From NCBI GenBank assembly GCA_023213395.1, contig CM041465.1, positions 156,309,741 through 156,373,740 on the forward strand: a stretch of 64,000 nt of DNA. Reading direction: 5' to 3'. The DNA is from Cycas panzhihuaensis (lineage: Eukaryota; Cycadophyta). Every line of letters begins with the position of its first letter. Within the stretch, counting starts at the first letter, position 1. The translations under genes were made by a program, and so were the position numbers. Below, one piece after another: positions 1 through 10,579 of the stretch. The notes under the pieces were generated by a model. That model saw only the letters and a list, made by a program, of their open reading frames with translations. It had not been told where the DNA came from and searched no databases.

Positions 1-135
1 AATGTAGAATGCAAAAACTCTAAAGTGCCTTTCATATTGAATCCTTCGAATATAAATACATGAGTGATAGATTTGCATGACAGACACTTGTCATCCATGC
101 ATTTCTTGCTATTTGTACAGAGAATCGGAAATAGG

Positions 136-188
136 AAGGAAGAATAAAGAAAGAAATAAAGAATGAGGAATAAAGAATAAAGAATGAT
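136..188. repeat. A-rich short repeat (AATAAAG-like)
   Basis: A-rich simple sequence with repeated GAATAAAG and GAAATAAAG units directly upstream of the decayed RT segment of H. No coding potential is visible. Confidence 0.5.
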
Positions 189-211
189 GACTACTCATCA
201 GTACTATCTAC

Positions 212-1063
212 AACATTTGAAATGATAGATATAGGAATCCTTCACTATTATTTGAGGATTAAAGTAGATCAACAACATGACAACAACTTCATGTTACAGA
301 TAAAGTATGCAAAAAGACTTCTACAAGATTTTGGCATGGAAAGCTACAAATGAGTAGCAACACCAATGGGAAGCAAACTCACCACAGATGAAGGTGGCAA
401 TCCAGTATGTGAAACCTTGTACAGGAAATTGGTACGTAATCTAATTTATCTAATAACCATTAGACCTAACATTATGTATGTTGTCAGAATAGTATCACAC
501 TTCATGTCAGGCCCAAAACAAAGAGAATTCTAAGGTATCTCAAAGGGACCTTGGACTTAGGTCTAAGTACTATTAAGGATCAAGGAATCAAATTAATTGG
601 ATGCATTGATTCATACTAGGCAGGAGAAGTCAATGACTGGAAATCAACTGTAGGGTATTGCTTCAACCTAGGTAGTAGTATCATTTCCTAGTGTAGTAAA
701 AAATAACCAAGCATAGCATTAGCTTCAATAGAAGTCAAGCACAAAGCAACTTTCAGTCTCTCATGTCAAGCCATATTGCTCAAAAGAATATTAGAAGAAT
801 TAAATCAGTCTCAAACATTTCTTACTCCCATATTATATGACAATTAGAGTACCATAAAAATGATTAGAAACCATTCTTTCCGTGTCGGGACTAAACATAT
901 TGAAGTCCATTGTCACTATATTAGGGAAAAAGTTCAATCAAAAGAGATTGAATTACTAAACAATCCAAGTGAAGAAGAATTAGTAGATATCCTCATAAAA
1001 CCCCTTGGAAAACAAAAGTTCCAACATCTCAGACAACAAATTAGGTTGAGGTCAAAGAAATAA
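212..1063 (+). pseudogene. Copia RT C-terminus and RNase H (element H)
   Basis: A degraded pol fragment. The first part reads as the end of a copia RT (LHYYLRIKV, then YAKRLL near 310, then VATPMGSKL after a stop at 351). The conserved block LIYLITIRPNIMY follows, then RNase H (GCIDSY.AG, STVGYCF, TKHIEVHCHYIREK, LVDILIKPLG). The last part, 860-1063, is open. Several stops and at least one frameshift separate the segments. Copia RNase H degrades the RNA of the RNA:DNA hybrid during reverse transcription. This copy cannot be functional. Confidence 0.85.
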
Positions 1064-1077
1064 ACATTAAGAGGGCG

Positions 1078-1267
1078 TGTTAGGAATAATGTTTATTTCT
1101 ATGTTATAACTTAGGACTAGTGTTTTATAATAGTTTGTAAGAGTTGCGTCACATAAACCCCATTCTATGCTTGTAAGACACCTGTCACTCATGCAGAGGG
1201 GTTCACTTTGTATTTATGTACAATCTTGCTAATGCAAATTATCAAGCAGTCTTTATATTTGTCTTCA
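1078..1267 (+). repeat. 3' LTR of H
   Basis: Begins TGTTAGGAATAATG directly after a short purine-rich PPT (AAGAGGGCG, about 1069-1077) and ends CA at 1267. The next base resumes G LTR sequence (CCCTATATAGG, also present in the G 5' LTR near 46110). Length is about 190 bp, close to the 188 bp LTR of M. Confidence 0.7.
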
Positions 1268-1372
1268 CCCTATATAGGCAAAGAACATAATTAATAATAG
1301 AAGTCAACTTTCTAAAGAATAAAGTCAGCTGGAATGTAAAGTGGAAGTTGAACAACATTAGGGAGAATGCCA
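1268..1372 (-). repeat. 3' LTR remnant of G
   Basis: About 105 bp clearly matching the U3 end of the G 5' LTR at 46107-46206, including AATTAATAATAGAAGT and the CATTAGGGAGAATGC block. The rest of the LTR lies left of H, beyond the window. Read on the minus strand it starts TGGCATTC after the purine tract. Confidence 0.75.
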
Positions 1373-1466
1373 AATGTCTCCCCCCCACCTTTCTTGCCAA
1401 TCCTTCTCTCCCTTGAGAACATGATTTGTCATCAAACGATGGGAATATGCAAATGTTGTCGGTACC
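1373..1466 (-). other. Polypurine tract and 3' internal tail of G
   Basis: On the minus strand AAAGGTGGGGGGGAGACATT (1372-1391) is a chromovirus-type PPT abutting the G 3' LTR. The remaining 75 bp up to the D insertion are the tail of G after the chromodomain. No ORF is seen. Confidence 0.7.
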
Positions 1467-2309
1467 TATTGACCTACCACTTTACCCTTAGAGGGTAGAC
1501 TTATCAAAGGGGTTCACTATCTGGTAGTCTAGTTAGGCATTGGCCAACATAACAATCTCATTACATCATACATATGCCATAAAAATCACTTCACATGTCA
1601 TAATGCCATCATATCAATCATCACATCAATATAAACTCATAATGTAATCACAATCATACACAAAGTACACAAATTTCCACATAACTCGTAATTCCATTAT
1701 GCAATATTATTGACAAATGTCTTTTACATCATTGGGGAAATGTTCCACATATGTTCCATACAAAACATAGCATATAATCTAAATATTTAGCTTACACAAC
1801 CTTGAGAACATAATACAATCCTCAAATACTTGGTTCTCACCATCGAAATAGTGGAAGAATGAACAATAAATACATCATGCATGCCTTTTTGGGGAACAAT
1901 CATGACTTCTAGTCGCAACTATTCCTTTTCACAAGAAATTACACCTTTTTACTAATACACTTTTAGTATGACTCTTAACATGTCCTTTCATCTATACGAA
2001 TGTATGAATGTATCAAAGGTGATAACGTTAGTAGATCTGGAGTGTATCACTTCAATATGGGTTTGCATCCCATGAGTTCCCCGAAGTGCATTTTGCATGT
2101 GTTCCAATCTGTGTTGCATTCTATTCCAAAATGCACCCAATCATGTGTTCCTCAAGAGCTTGTTTTTTGCATTCTTCATTGTTTTCTACCATGTGTTCTT
2201 CTGTACGACCCTTGACTGATGCATTCTTGCATTCCTCAAGTTAGGATAAACATACATTCCTATGTTTCCATTGTTCAAAAATGCCTAGGGAAAATATTTT
2301 ACCCCAACA
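1467..2309 (-). repeat. 3' LTR of D (843 bp)
   Basis: Matches the 5' LTR at 43997-44845 over its whole length (for example CTCATTACATCATACATA and the AGTTAGGATAAACATACATTCC block). On the minus strand it begins TGTTGGGG and ends in AATA, a mutated ACA. The 5' flank TSD copy is 1462-1466. Confidence 0.9.
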
Positions 2310-2398
2310 CCTATCCTAGGTCAACAAAAAGAGTTCAACATCCTTGCTCATTTTCAAAATTTCAATTTTTTTTATTTTGTTTCTCCCCCCACTCTATA
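2310..2398 (-). promoter_or_regulatory. Purine tract plus conserved spacer before the D 3' LTR
   Basis: On the minus strand a purine-rich tract GTGGGGGGAGAA (2381-2392) is followed by about 70 nt containing TGAGCAAGGATGTTGAAC (2333-2350) and GACCTAGGATAGG, then the LTR. The same order occurs in F (42527-42612). The inverted repeat present in F and L has lost its pairing here. Role is inferred: plus-strand priming or 3' end formation. Confidence 0.6.
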
Positions 2399-3398
2399 TC
2401 AAGGTTGCTCCTGATACCTTGGACTTATTGTAGCTTCACTTGCCTTTAAGAGATCTTCATTGATTTGGGTGAGGGTAGCGATGATGTTATCCTTCTTCAA
2501 ATTTTCTTTCAAAATGATAATTTTCGCTTTATATCCTGCCTCCAACTCCACCATTTGGATGATTTGTTGGCTCTTTCCCTCCATAGAAGCTAGTTGTTGT
2601 GAGGATGTTTCCCCTGATTTTGTGATGAAAGCGAACTCCTCTTCTGTTGGTGCCCACTCCTCCACTGAGGGCTTCAACTCCAATTCCTCTTTCCTTTGTT
2701 GCCTCATGCTTATGTTTGGTGCTTTTTTTTCACCACTTGTGTGAAGCAATGACAAATGGGGCTCCTTCATGCTTGTTGTAACTACTTCAACACCATTGTC
2801 ATTTCCTTTTTTATTCTTCTTTTGATGCCTGCATCTTCAATATTCTCTAGGAATGCCTCCACCTATTGGTTAATCAATGTTTCATGTGGCCGAATGAGTT
2901 GTTGTGGTAGTTATGCTCCCAAACACTAATATAAAAGGATGGCCAACAATAATGAAGAATGCCTAAAGGGATGAGTGCTAATTTCTGCTATTTGTTGCTT
3001 CACATTTGTTGCCAAGAACTTTGACTAATTGACTTGAACTCCATCATGAATTTGTAACAACATTGGCATCATTTCTCCTAGAATGTATGTGTATTTTTGT
3101 TTTTAAAGAAAACAAGCAATAATCACATTCGCTACCCATTGCAATCTCACATTCCTGATATCTATGATTATAATTCCTCCTAAGAATATTTGAGTGTGGT
3201 CCTTGCATATCTCCCTTACCCATGTCTCATGATCAACCTCTGAATGCTTTGTAGATGCTAGGATGTCTCCCTCCTCGGGAAGTCCTATATTCTTTTTGAA
3301 CTCCAATAGAATTTGCTCCATCGTCTTCGGCTCCCAATACAATGGAGCCAAATGTATGCACTCTCTCCAACTTGCCTATTGAACCTTGGCTTTGATGG
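2399..3398 (-). pseudogene. Extra 3' ORF (ORF3) of D, main part
   Basis: Decayed copy of the ORF at 41443-42516 in F. Matching segments include WEPKTMEQILLEFKKN against YDPKIMESILAELKKD, LPEEGDILASTKHSEVD, VRLQWVANVI, and a C-terminus with YKAKIIILKENLKKDNIIA and TLTQINEDLL, a predicted coiled coil. It lies between integrase and the 3' LTR in the sense orientation, like the env-like or extra ORFs of some plant gypsy elements. I see no signal peptide or membrane segment. Its function is unknown. The N-terminal codons lie at 18873-18947, split off by element A. Confidence 0.85.
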
Positions 3399-3740
3399 TG
3401 TTAGTGTGGCAATTAATCATTAAGCCCCTTGTTAATGTTAATGTGTGGTTTAATTTTGTGATTAGCAAAAAGGTGTGAGTTATTCAGAGGGTCACAACCT
3501 TTAAGGGTTTACACCTCTTTGGGGATTATAAATATCCTCGAGTCCATTGTATATTCAATAACAAGCAATTTGGAATCAATGTGATTGAGAGATCTTTTAT
3601 GGTGGATTTTTTCCCGAAAGGGTTTTTCGCGTGTATCTTGTGTACTGTTCAATTGTTCTCTGTTTATATTGTTTGCTTGCTATGTATGGTAGATTCTGCG
3701 ATGTGTAAGCATGTATGTGTTCATTCATGTTTCTTAACAT
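3399..3740 (+). repeat. 5' LTR of A (342 bp)
   Basis: TGTTAGTG...TTCTTAACA. It aligns with 18530-18872 throughout (GTTAATGTTAATGTG, GGGTCACAACCTTTAAGGG, TATGGTGGATTTTTTCC). A TATA-like TTATAAATATC lies near 3525. Confidence 0.92.
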
Positions 3741-3752
3741 AGTATCTAAGCC
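3741..3752 (+). other. Primer binding site of A (tRNA-iMet type, degraded)
   Basis: TAGTATCTAAGC directly follows the 5' LTR and resembles the initiator tRNA-Met site TGGTATCAGAGC used by many plant copia elements. Confidence 0.7.
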
Positions 3753-4010
3753 GTAAGGTCCTACATAGTTGAAGTCAGAGTTGGATGGAGCGATAAGATT
3801 GTTGGTTGTTGGGTAAAGCCAACAGAATCCAAGTTCTTGAGGATTTATCTTCTCTGACAACTTGCAAGAGTAGGCACAGTAATCAATGGCTATCGAGGAG
3901 GTGAAACTCACCTATCAATAAGGAATATTGCACTTTTTGAGATTGATAATTAATATTGGGCATGTTGTAGACCGAGTAGGGCTTGTTTTGAAGTCATATG
4001 GGGTTGTTAA
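3753..4010 (+). other. Leader of A, first part
   Basis: Untranslated leader between PBS and gag, interrupted at 4010 by B and resumed at 13411. No convincing ORF is present. The motif TTGGGCAT occurs here (3955) and again three times in the second part. Confidence 0.6.
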
Positions 4011-4341
4011 TGTTAAATTATTTGATAGAAAACATGCAATATCATAAACAATGAAATAAGCAACACAAACATTATGGTAATTAGATTAACTCAGAATTAG
4101 AACATCTACATAATAATGATGTGAGTCTACATCATGACTCCACAATAATGATTCCATCATAACTGTATGCATTACTTTACCTCACTCACTCATTTATACA
4201 ACAAATGTAAAAATATGTAGGATGAGGTGTGGGATGAGTGGGACCCACTATGACCAATGACATACCACCTATTATTTGACCAATAAACCAAAGACCACCT
4301 ACTTGCACAAATGTGCATTACAATATAATATTACTTCAACA
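4011..4341 (-). repeat. 3' LTR of B (331 bp)
   Basis: Aligns with 13070-13410 (GATAGAAAACATGCAATATCA, then GATGAGGTGTGGGATGAGTG, then TATAATATTACTTCAACA). The minus-strand start TGTTGAAG abuts the PPT GTTAAGGGGAGG. Confidence 0.92.
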
Positions 4342-4353
4342 CCTCCCCTTAAC
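4342..4353 (-). other. Polypurine tract of B
   Basis: On the minus strand GTTAAGGGGAGG immediately precedes the 3' LTR. The stop region of the gag-like frame lies only a few bases upstream. Confidence 0.75.
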
Positions 4354-5425
4354 GCACATTTGGGGTCTTTTTGAATTTGCAATGTCTCATTCTTCGAAAT
4401 GTCTTGAAAATAATGTCTTCAACTCGATCTTCAACTTCAATCCTATAATGACGTCTTTGTTGTAGTAGCTCTTGAAAGTAATGATCCTTGAACTTGCGTA
4501 ATCCTGGATTCTTCATCATACAAAAGGTATAGTAAATCATAGGTGGTCCAATTTGATTTTTATGTAGATCCTGTAGGTAACCATCTTTATGAATACAGGT
4601 AACATCTCGAAATTCAAAATTTACATCAAGCATGTCTTCAATCACTATTTCAATCATGACCTATTTGTCTTCACTTTCCTCTGCACACGAATACTCAGCT
4701 TCAATTGAATCAATATCAAGAGTTGAAGGTAAAACATCAATAGATGAATCAACGCCATTAGAATCATTTGTAAAATGAGTATCAACATCCTGCATGAATT
4801 CTTCTCCTTGATTAATATGTCCAACAACAAGTTTTTCAACTTTTGGAGCAGAATCTTCAACTTCTGTAGTAGGTTCTTCAACAATGGTTTCTTCACATCC
4901 AACTAGAAATTCTTCAATAATAGAGTCTTCACAATTAGCTACAAATTCATCAATAACTTCAAAAGTGCTAGTAGTAGTCTTATCAAATTCAATACTATTA
5001 TCACCACTTGTATCATAATCATCAATAATCTTGTGTGTCTTTTTAATTGCTTTTTCAACAACCTGTTGTATCTCTTCAAGAGTATTTTTTTATGTATTCT
5101 TCAAAATGTTCCAAGCTTCTTTGGCATTACTAGCATGACGAACTGTAGGAATGAGAAAATGATAGGAAGAAAGAAGCTTATCTTTATCTAATGTAGCAAA
5201 AATAATAGCAATTGTTGTACTATCCTTCTTCTTGAAATTTTCTTTTCCTTCATCAATAGGAACATCATATCTGTCAGTAATAATTTCCCATAACTTTTTG
5301 TATATGAATACACTTTGCATTCTCTCTACCCAACAATGATAATTTGTTCATGTATATTTAGGTAAAGGGAAGGAAAAGTCTTTAAAGTAATACTCATTCC
5401 TTTTAGGTACGAATATGATTGTCAT
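4349..5425 (-). pseudogene. Gag-like protein of B (copia type, no zinc knuckle)
   Basis: One minus-strand frame runs from an ATG at 5425 to the PPT, about 358 codons, broken only by TGA (codon 26, where a Trp is expected), TAA at 5092-5090 and TAG near 4666. The N-terminus looks like copia gag: NYHCWVERMQ, LWEIITDRYDVP, STTIAIIFATLDKD, and AKEAWNILKNT. From about residue 115 it becomes strongly acidic (runs such as EEPTTEVEDSAPKVEKL and CEETIVEEP), and the final 100 residues are a basic region. There is no CCHC knuckle and no pol domain downstream. Three stops in an otherwise open frame imply fairly recent decay. Confidence 0.78.
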
Positions 5426-6764
5426 TCACCTTCATGGATGTAAGTATGAATTGCTCAAGAATGCATCAAATAGGTTCTATGCATCCACTTCAAACTGAAA
5501 TAACTTAATCAAATCAACACCAAAATATTTCAAAACATAGCTCAATTTCTTCGTTTCTGAATCACAATCCCATTGATTTAGACGATTCAGAAAATAGACT
5601 CTGAGAACTCAAGATATTAAGGAAAATGCACATGTACCCCTTTATGAAAATAAAAAAATATAGTTTAGGGTTTAGCACACTTTGTTCTTTAGATGTTGGT
5701 CGTATGAGGCCTGTATATGACCAAGGCCTAATGCTCGGGGGGCTAATAGACTTCAAATCATATTCCAATCTTATTAAATCCAAATTTGACCTTCCAAAAA
5801 AATTTAAATTCACCCTATCCAAATTGACGTTTGTGGATTTCAAATAGATTTTAATTTGCTTAAATTCGATTCATAACTTTGAAAAATATATGTACCCTAG
5901 GTCAAAAATACCTCTGTGTGCAAATTACTGGTAACAGAGTGATGAATTTTCCAGTTAAACGTGTGTTGTAGGATAAATAACCAATGCAAATCAATGAATA
6001 TGATAAAAAAATTCTTCAAGACAATCTTTGGTGCATCAACAATCTTCATAGCTGATAGGCAATCGTCGTGGATGCAGAGTTTTGTAGGGTATCTCCGAGA
6101 GCTTCATGTGGGGTTTATGTCGATGCAGGCAAAACTAACAATGAACAAAGGCGTAAGTCGACACGGTGGCAACAGGGTAGAACACCAATGCACAATATGA
6201 TCTCACGCAAGAACACAACGGGGTTTTTCTTCCACGCTAAGTAAATGGAATAGCTAGGGCTATACAATAGTCGTAATAGGATATCCATGACAACGATCAT
6301 GCAAACAAAGGAGGTGGGCAATAGAAAGAAAATCTTGAAGCGGCATATGCTACGTTTGAAGGTATTGCTTAATAGATCTTGGTGAATAGGGTTATGATGA
6401 CAGCAACAGAGGTAACCACTGAGATTCACAAGGCACAGAGAGCTTCTTCACACGGACGCGTAGAATCTCCACAAAGAGTCGATCGACCGAAGACACAGAA
6501 GAGCAGTCTTCAGGATGGGAGGCGACGACTTATACAAGGTCTTACGAACATGAGATGGAACAAAAAGAATCATACAAGGTCTTCAAAAGGCAACCATCAT
6601 ATGCCCTCAACTAGTGGCTTCTCTCACATAAACACCTCTATCTCCATTATCTATGATAGCTCTCTTCTTCCATTCGCATGGTTGCATTTTCTTCCTCAGG
6701 CATAGTTACTTCCACTTCATCCACAGATAGCTTTAATGCTATGTTGAATGGCAAGGGTTAACAA
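5426..6764 (-). other. Leader of B, part next to gag
   Basis: About 1.3 kb between the gag-like start and the C insertion, continuing at 12190-13057. No gene was recognised. Short open frames here (for example 5626-5847 on the plus strand) lack any family resemblance. Confidence 0.5.
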
Positions 6765-7235
6765 TGTAGCGATTCTTTCACCAAAATGATACAAAATGGA
6801 GCAAAACGTAGCCAATTTACAGAAAACAGAACTCAAATAGCAATTTCCTTGTATGAAATATCCAGATCAAATGTATAACAAATATAAATCAAAGTACAAC
6901 TGCTGAAATTAAGATCAAATTGCGATCCAAATACAAATAGATGATCAAAAAGGTACCAATACACCTATAGAGTTCGTCGAGCCCTTTGAGGTGGGGATAC
7001 TCCTCAGAAAATGCAGCCCTAAGGCTGAGATTCTGCACTTGCCAAAGGCCGAAATTGGAGAGGAAAACCTACACACAATGATGATCAAATGACCTCTAAG
7101 GGTCCCTATTTATAGGCACACCAATTGGAAAAATAGAAGTTGGCCAGAGAGATAAAAGGTGCACCCAAAACTGCAATTAGAAGTTGGACATAGCCTTGTA
7201 TAGGAGTCATCTAGACTTAAGACAGGGTCGCTTCA
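6765..7235 (-). repeat. 3' LTR of C (471 bp)
   Basis: Near-copy of 11714-12184, by eye over 90 percent identical. Read on the minus strand it starts TGAAGCG after the PPT and ends GAATCGCTACA. Confidence 0.95.
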
Positions 7236-7250
7236 AGACCCGCCCCCATG
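7236..7250 (-). other. Polypurine tract of C
   Basis: Minus-strand CATGGGGGCGGGTCT immediately upstream of the 3' LTR start TGAAGCG. Confidence 0.85.
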
Positions 7251-7299
7251 AAACTATGCTTTGCCCTCAAAGCACTGGTAGGTTCAGAAATTGTTTTAA

Positions 7300-7660
7300 C
7301 TATTCATCTTTCTCCCATGTGACATCTTCAATGTCCAGGTCCTTCCATTTGATCAAGTGTTCTCTGATTTGTCTACTCCTAAGCACTTGGGTGCGGGTTT
7401 GTAAGATTCCTTCGGGCTTCAATGTCATCTTTCCTTCTTCGTTAAGTTCTGGTATGTTGGATTGTGGAACTATCTTCTCACCAATTTTCTTTTTTAGACA
7501 AGAAACATGGAAGGCATTGTGGATCTTTGCGCTTTCGGGTAGTCTTAATTGGTATGCAACTTCACCTTTCTTGGCAGTGATTTCTTAGGGACCAAAATAT
7601 CTGGGCATGAGTTTTTGATTGCTTGTCTTCTATAGTGAAGCCTGTTTGTATGGCTGGAGC
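7300..7660 (-). pseudogene. Integrase C-terminus and chromodomain of C
   Basis: The minus frame shows the GPY-type integrase end (GEVAYQLRLP, KIHNAFHVSCLKKKIG) followed by a chromodomain-like segment with IREHLIKWKDLDIEDVTWE, the usual W-K...W-E pattern of plant chromoviruses. In the family this region directs integration into heterochromatin. A stop precedes it (near 7587). Confidence 0.85.
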
Positions 7661-8626
7661 CGCAAGAAGACCAAGTCGCCAACTTCGAATTTTCTTTCAG
7701 AACGTTTTTTATCAAACTGTTGCTTCATCCTATTTTGTGCCATTGCTAGATTATCCTTTAACCTGGCGATGGTCTCTTCTTCTTGTTTCTGATGTTCCTC
7801 AACTGATTGGACTTTTGATGGTCTATTCCAGGTTAGTAGTGAGGGTGGCTAATACCCGTATAAAGCCTAGAAGGGTGTCATCTTTGCTGCAGAATGATAG
7901 GTGGTGTTGTACCACCATTCTGTTAAGTGTAGCCAACGGTGCCAGTGTTTTTGTTGGTCTGAATAGAAGTTCTATAAGTATCCTTCTAATCTCTTATTGA
8001 CGATTTCTATTTGCCCATCGATTTGTGGGTGGTAAGTTGTGCTCATCTTCAGTTTCGTGCCTGCGACTTTGAGGAGATCCTGCCAAAATTTGCTAGTAAA
8101 TTTTGGGCTACGATCACTTACGATTGCTTTTGGAAACCCATGTAAACGGTGGATCTCCTTCAGGTATAGATCTGCGACGTCGTTGGCCTTAGTTGTTGAT
8201 TTTAAACCCCTGAAGTGGCGATATTTTGTAAGGCAGTCTACTATGACTAGAATTGCATCTTTTCCTTCTGAGCAAGGTAGCCCTGTTATGAAGTCCATGG
8301 AGATTTCATCCCATTTCTACTCTGGAATTGGCAATGGTTGGAGTAATCTAGGTGTTCTTATGCATTCGATCTTGTTTCTTTGGCAGGTATCGCACTTTGC
8401 CACAAATTTTTGAACATTTGTTTTTAGGCCCTTCCAATAAAAATAGGCTCTTATCTTTCTGTAAGTCTTGTCGATCCCCATGTGACCTGTTTGATGTGTG
8501 AGCTTCTTGTAATACTATGTCCCTTAATGTTGATTTCCTTGGGATACAGATCTTCCCTTTCCTAAGTATTATTCCTTTCTGTATTTCATACAAGCCATTT
8601 TGCTCTTCACATGTTCTGTCCATTAA
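7661..8626 (-). pseudogene. Integrase of C
   Basis: Zinc-binding region around 8623-8400, with a frameshift, then the core DFITGLP (first Asp), IVSDRSPKFTSKFW (second Asp) and STTYHPQIDGQIEIVNK (Glu) across 8298-7972. All three catalytic residues can be read, but frame changes and stops make the copy inactive. Reaction: insertion of the cDNA ends into host DNA. Confidence 0.9.
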
Positions 8627-9129
8627 CTACTTATATTTCAGATCGTTGTTGTATTCTTCTTTTATTATCTCGTGCCATGCTGGAGTGGCTACTGATATTG
8701 CTTGTATTGCTGATTGTTCATGACCTTCTTTTAGAATCCTTGAAAGGGCGTCCACTATTACATTGTCTTTGCCCTTTTTGTATACTATAGAGAAGTCAAA
8801 TGATTGTAATTTGCTCAACCACTTTTGTTGCTCCTCTGACAATGTCTTTTGACTTACGAAATACTTGAGACTATTTTGGTTTGTTCATACTTGAAAAGAG
8901 CTCCCAAGTAAGTACTGTCTCCATTGGTGGATTGCATGCATTATTGCCAACATCTCTTTGTCGTAGATTGGCTTTAACTTCTCTCTGTTGTTTAGTTTCC
9001 TACTTTCGTATGTTATTGGCCTTTCGTCTTGAAGGAGGACTGCTCCTATACCAAACCCTGATGCATCACATTCCAAAATGAACAGTTTTGAGAAATCTAG
9101 GGTTATGAAGGTTGGGACTCTTACCATAG
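8627..9129 (-). pseudogene. RNase H of C
   Basis: Contains the RNase H start FILECDASGFGIGAVLLQDE, then REKLKPIYDKEMLAIMHAIHQWR, and, after a stop, the tail EEQQKWLSKLQSFDFSIVYK and VIVDALSR. The Asp and Glu residues expected of gypsy RNase H are present. Confidence 0.9.
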
Positions 9130-10246
9130 CGCCTTTAAGATCTTCAAAGGCATTGTTGGTCACTTCGTTCCATGTGAAAGCGTCCTTCTTCATTAGGTTC
9201 GTTAATGGAGCTGCTATGTTGGCATACCCTTTTATGAATTTCCTGAGATGATGTGCTGCTCCTAGAAAACTGCGAACCTCTGTGACGTTTCTTGGTGCCG
9301 ACCAGTCAACAAATGCTTGGACCTTTTTTGGGTCAACCTTGATTCCCTCTGGAGTAATTATATGACCTAGGTACTCGAGTTCCTGTTGACCAAATGAGCA
9401 TTTTTTCTTGTTGGCAAAAAATAATTCTTTTGTTAGGACTTCTAAGACTAACCTTAGATGTTCTAAATGTTGGCTCCATGTTCTGTTGTAGATGAGGATA
9501 TCATCGAAAAAAATTAGTACAAATTTTCTTAAGAATGCCTTGAATGTGGAGTTCGTGGTAGCCTGAAACGTTATCGGTGCATTGGTTAAGCCGAATGGCA
9601 TCACTTTGAACTCGAATAATCCTTCATGAGTTCTGAAAGCTATCTTGTGGATGTTTTCCTCTTTGATCCTAATCTAATGATATCCGGATTAGAGGTGGAT
9701 CTTGGAAAAGTATTTCGCCCCATGTATTTCATCCAGTAAGTCGTCAATCCTGGGGATCGGATATCTATTCTTTATAGTCAATTTGTTTAGTCCTCTGTAG
9801 TCTATGCACATCTTGAATGTCCCATCTTTCTTGGGATTGATTACCACTAGTGAAGCGAACGGGCTTATGCTGCTTTGGATATGACCTTATGTGAGTAATT
9901 CCCTTGTTATGCACTCTATCTCTTTCCTCATGTTGTACGGGTGCCTGTATGGCCTTATGTTTACTGGCGCGGCTCTTGGAATTAAGTCAATCACATGCTG
10001 AGTCTCTCTCGCTAGAGGTAATCCTTTCGATTCTGCAAATACCTGCTTATAATCGTCTAAGATGTTTTGGACATCTATAGAAATTTCTTGGATTTTGATT
10101 TTCTGGCATGATACTGTGTATGTTGGTGCCTTTTTCCACATGATTCTTTCCATTCTATGAGATGATACTAGCTGTGTAGGTGGATTTTTGGGTCCATGTA
10201 GTATGTATTTTGTTCCATTTATTAGGAAGCACATGACTCTGGTCAT
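9130..10246 (-). pseudogene. Reverse transcriptase of C
   Basis: RT begins with VINIRPYRHPYNMRKEIE and continues through the palm motif (MMPFGLTNAP) to the catalytic FFDDILIYN, then LEYLGHIITPEGIKVDP and EVRSFLGAAHHLRKFIKGY. The 9604-8885 stretch is open; upstream there are two stops (near 9893 and 9673). The catalytic DD pair is intact. Confidence 0.92.
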
Positions 10247-10273
10247 ATAGTTGGTGACTATATTCCCTAAGGT

Positions 10274-10579
10274 CTACAGCCACTGTACCCCTAAGACCAC
10301 GTCAACTCCTCCTATCTGCATTGAGAACATGTTGGAATTCAAGGGGCACTCACCAATTTTCAAGTTGATATTTCTACAGAATCCTCTGTAGAGCGTCGTC
10401 TTCCCATTGGCAATTGAAAGTTGGAAGGTCTTTAATTGTTCCACCTTTATTCCTAGCTTCTGTGCTATTGGTCTATTGATGAAGCTATGGGTACTTCTAC
10501 TATCCACTAGTACCGCTATTGGAGCACCTTTCAGCATACCTTCAAATCGTAATGTTTGGGGTGCCGTACTCTATCCTAT
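10274..10579 (-). pseudogene. Aspartic protease of C
   Basis: VLVDSRSTHSFINRPIAQKLG carries the active site, with the canonical D-S-G changed to D-S-R, which would abolish activity. It ends with the flap and hydrophobic region and VDVVLGVQWL. In frame with RT. Confidence 0.85.

Larger units (their letters stand above)
1..1267 (+). mobile_element. H: Ty1/copia element, 3' part
   Basis: This is the 3' part of a copia retrotransposon: RT C-terminus, RNase H, polypurine tract and 3' LTR. The left end lies outside the window or has been deleted. Bases 1-130 have a weak resemblance to the copia LTRs here (GACACTTG, ATGCA, then TTTGTACA, in the same order as in the 1078-1267 LTR), so H could be internally deleted. 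It is inserted in the 3' LTR of element G, whose sequence resumes at 1268. The last residues, the PPT and the start of the LTR resemble element M at the other window edge, so H and M look like one family. Confidence 0.8.

Noticed and set aside
5626-5847. Plus-strand ORF in the B leader as a host gene
   Set aside because: 73 codons, AT-rich, no domain, and inside a retrotransposon leader.
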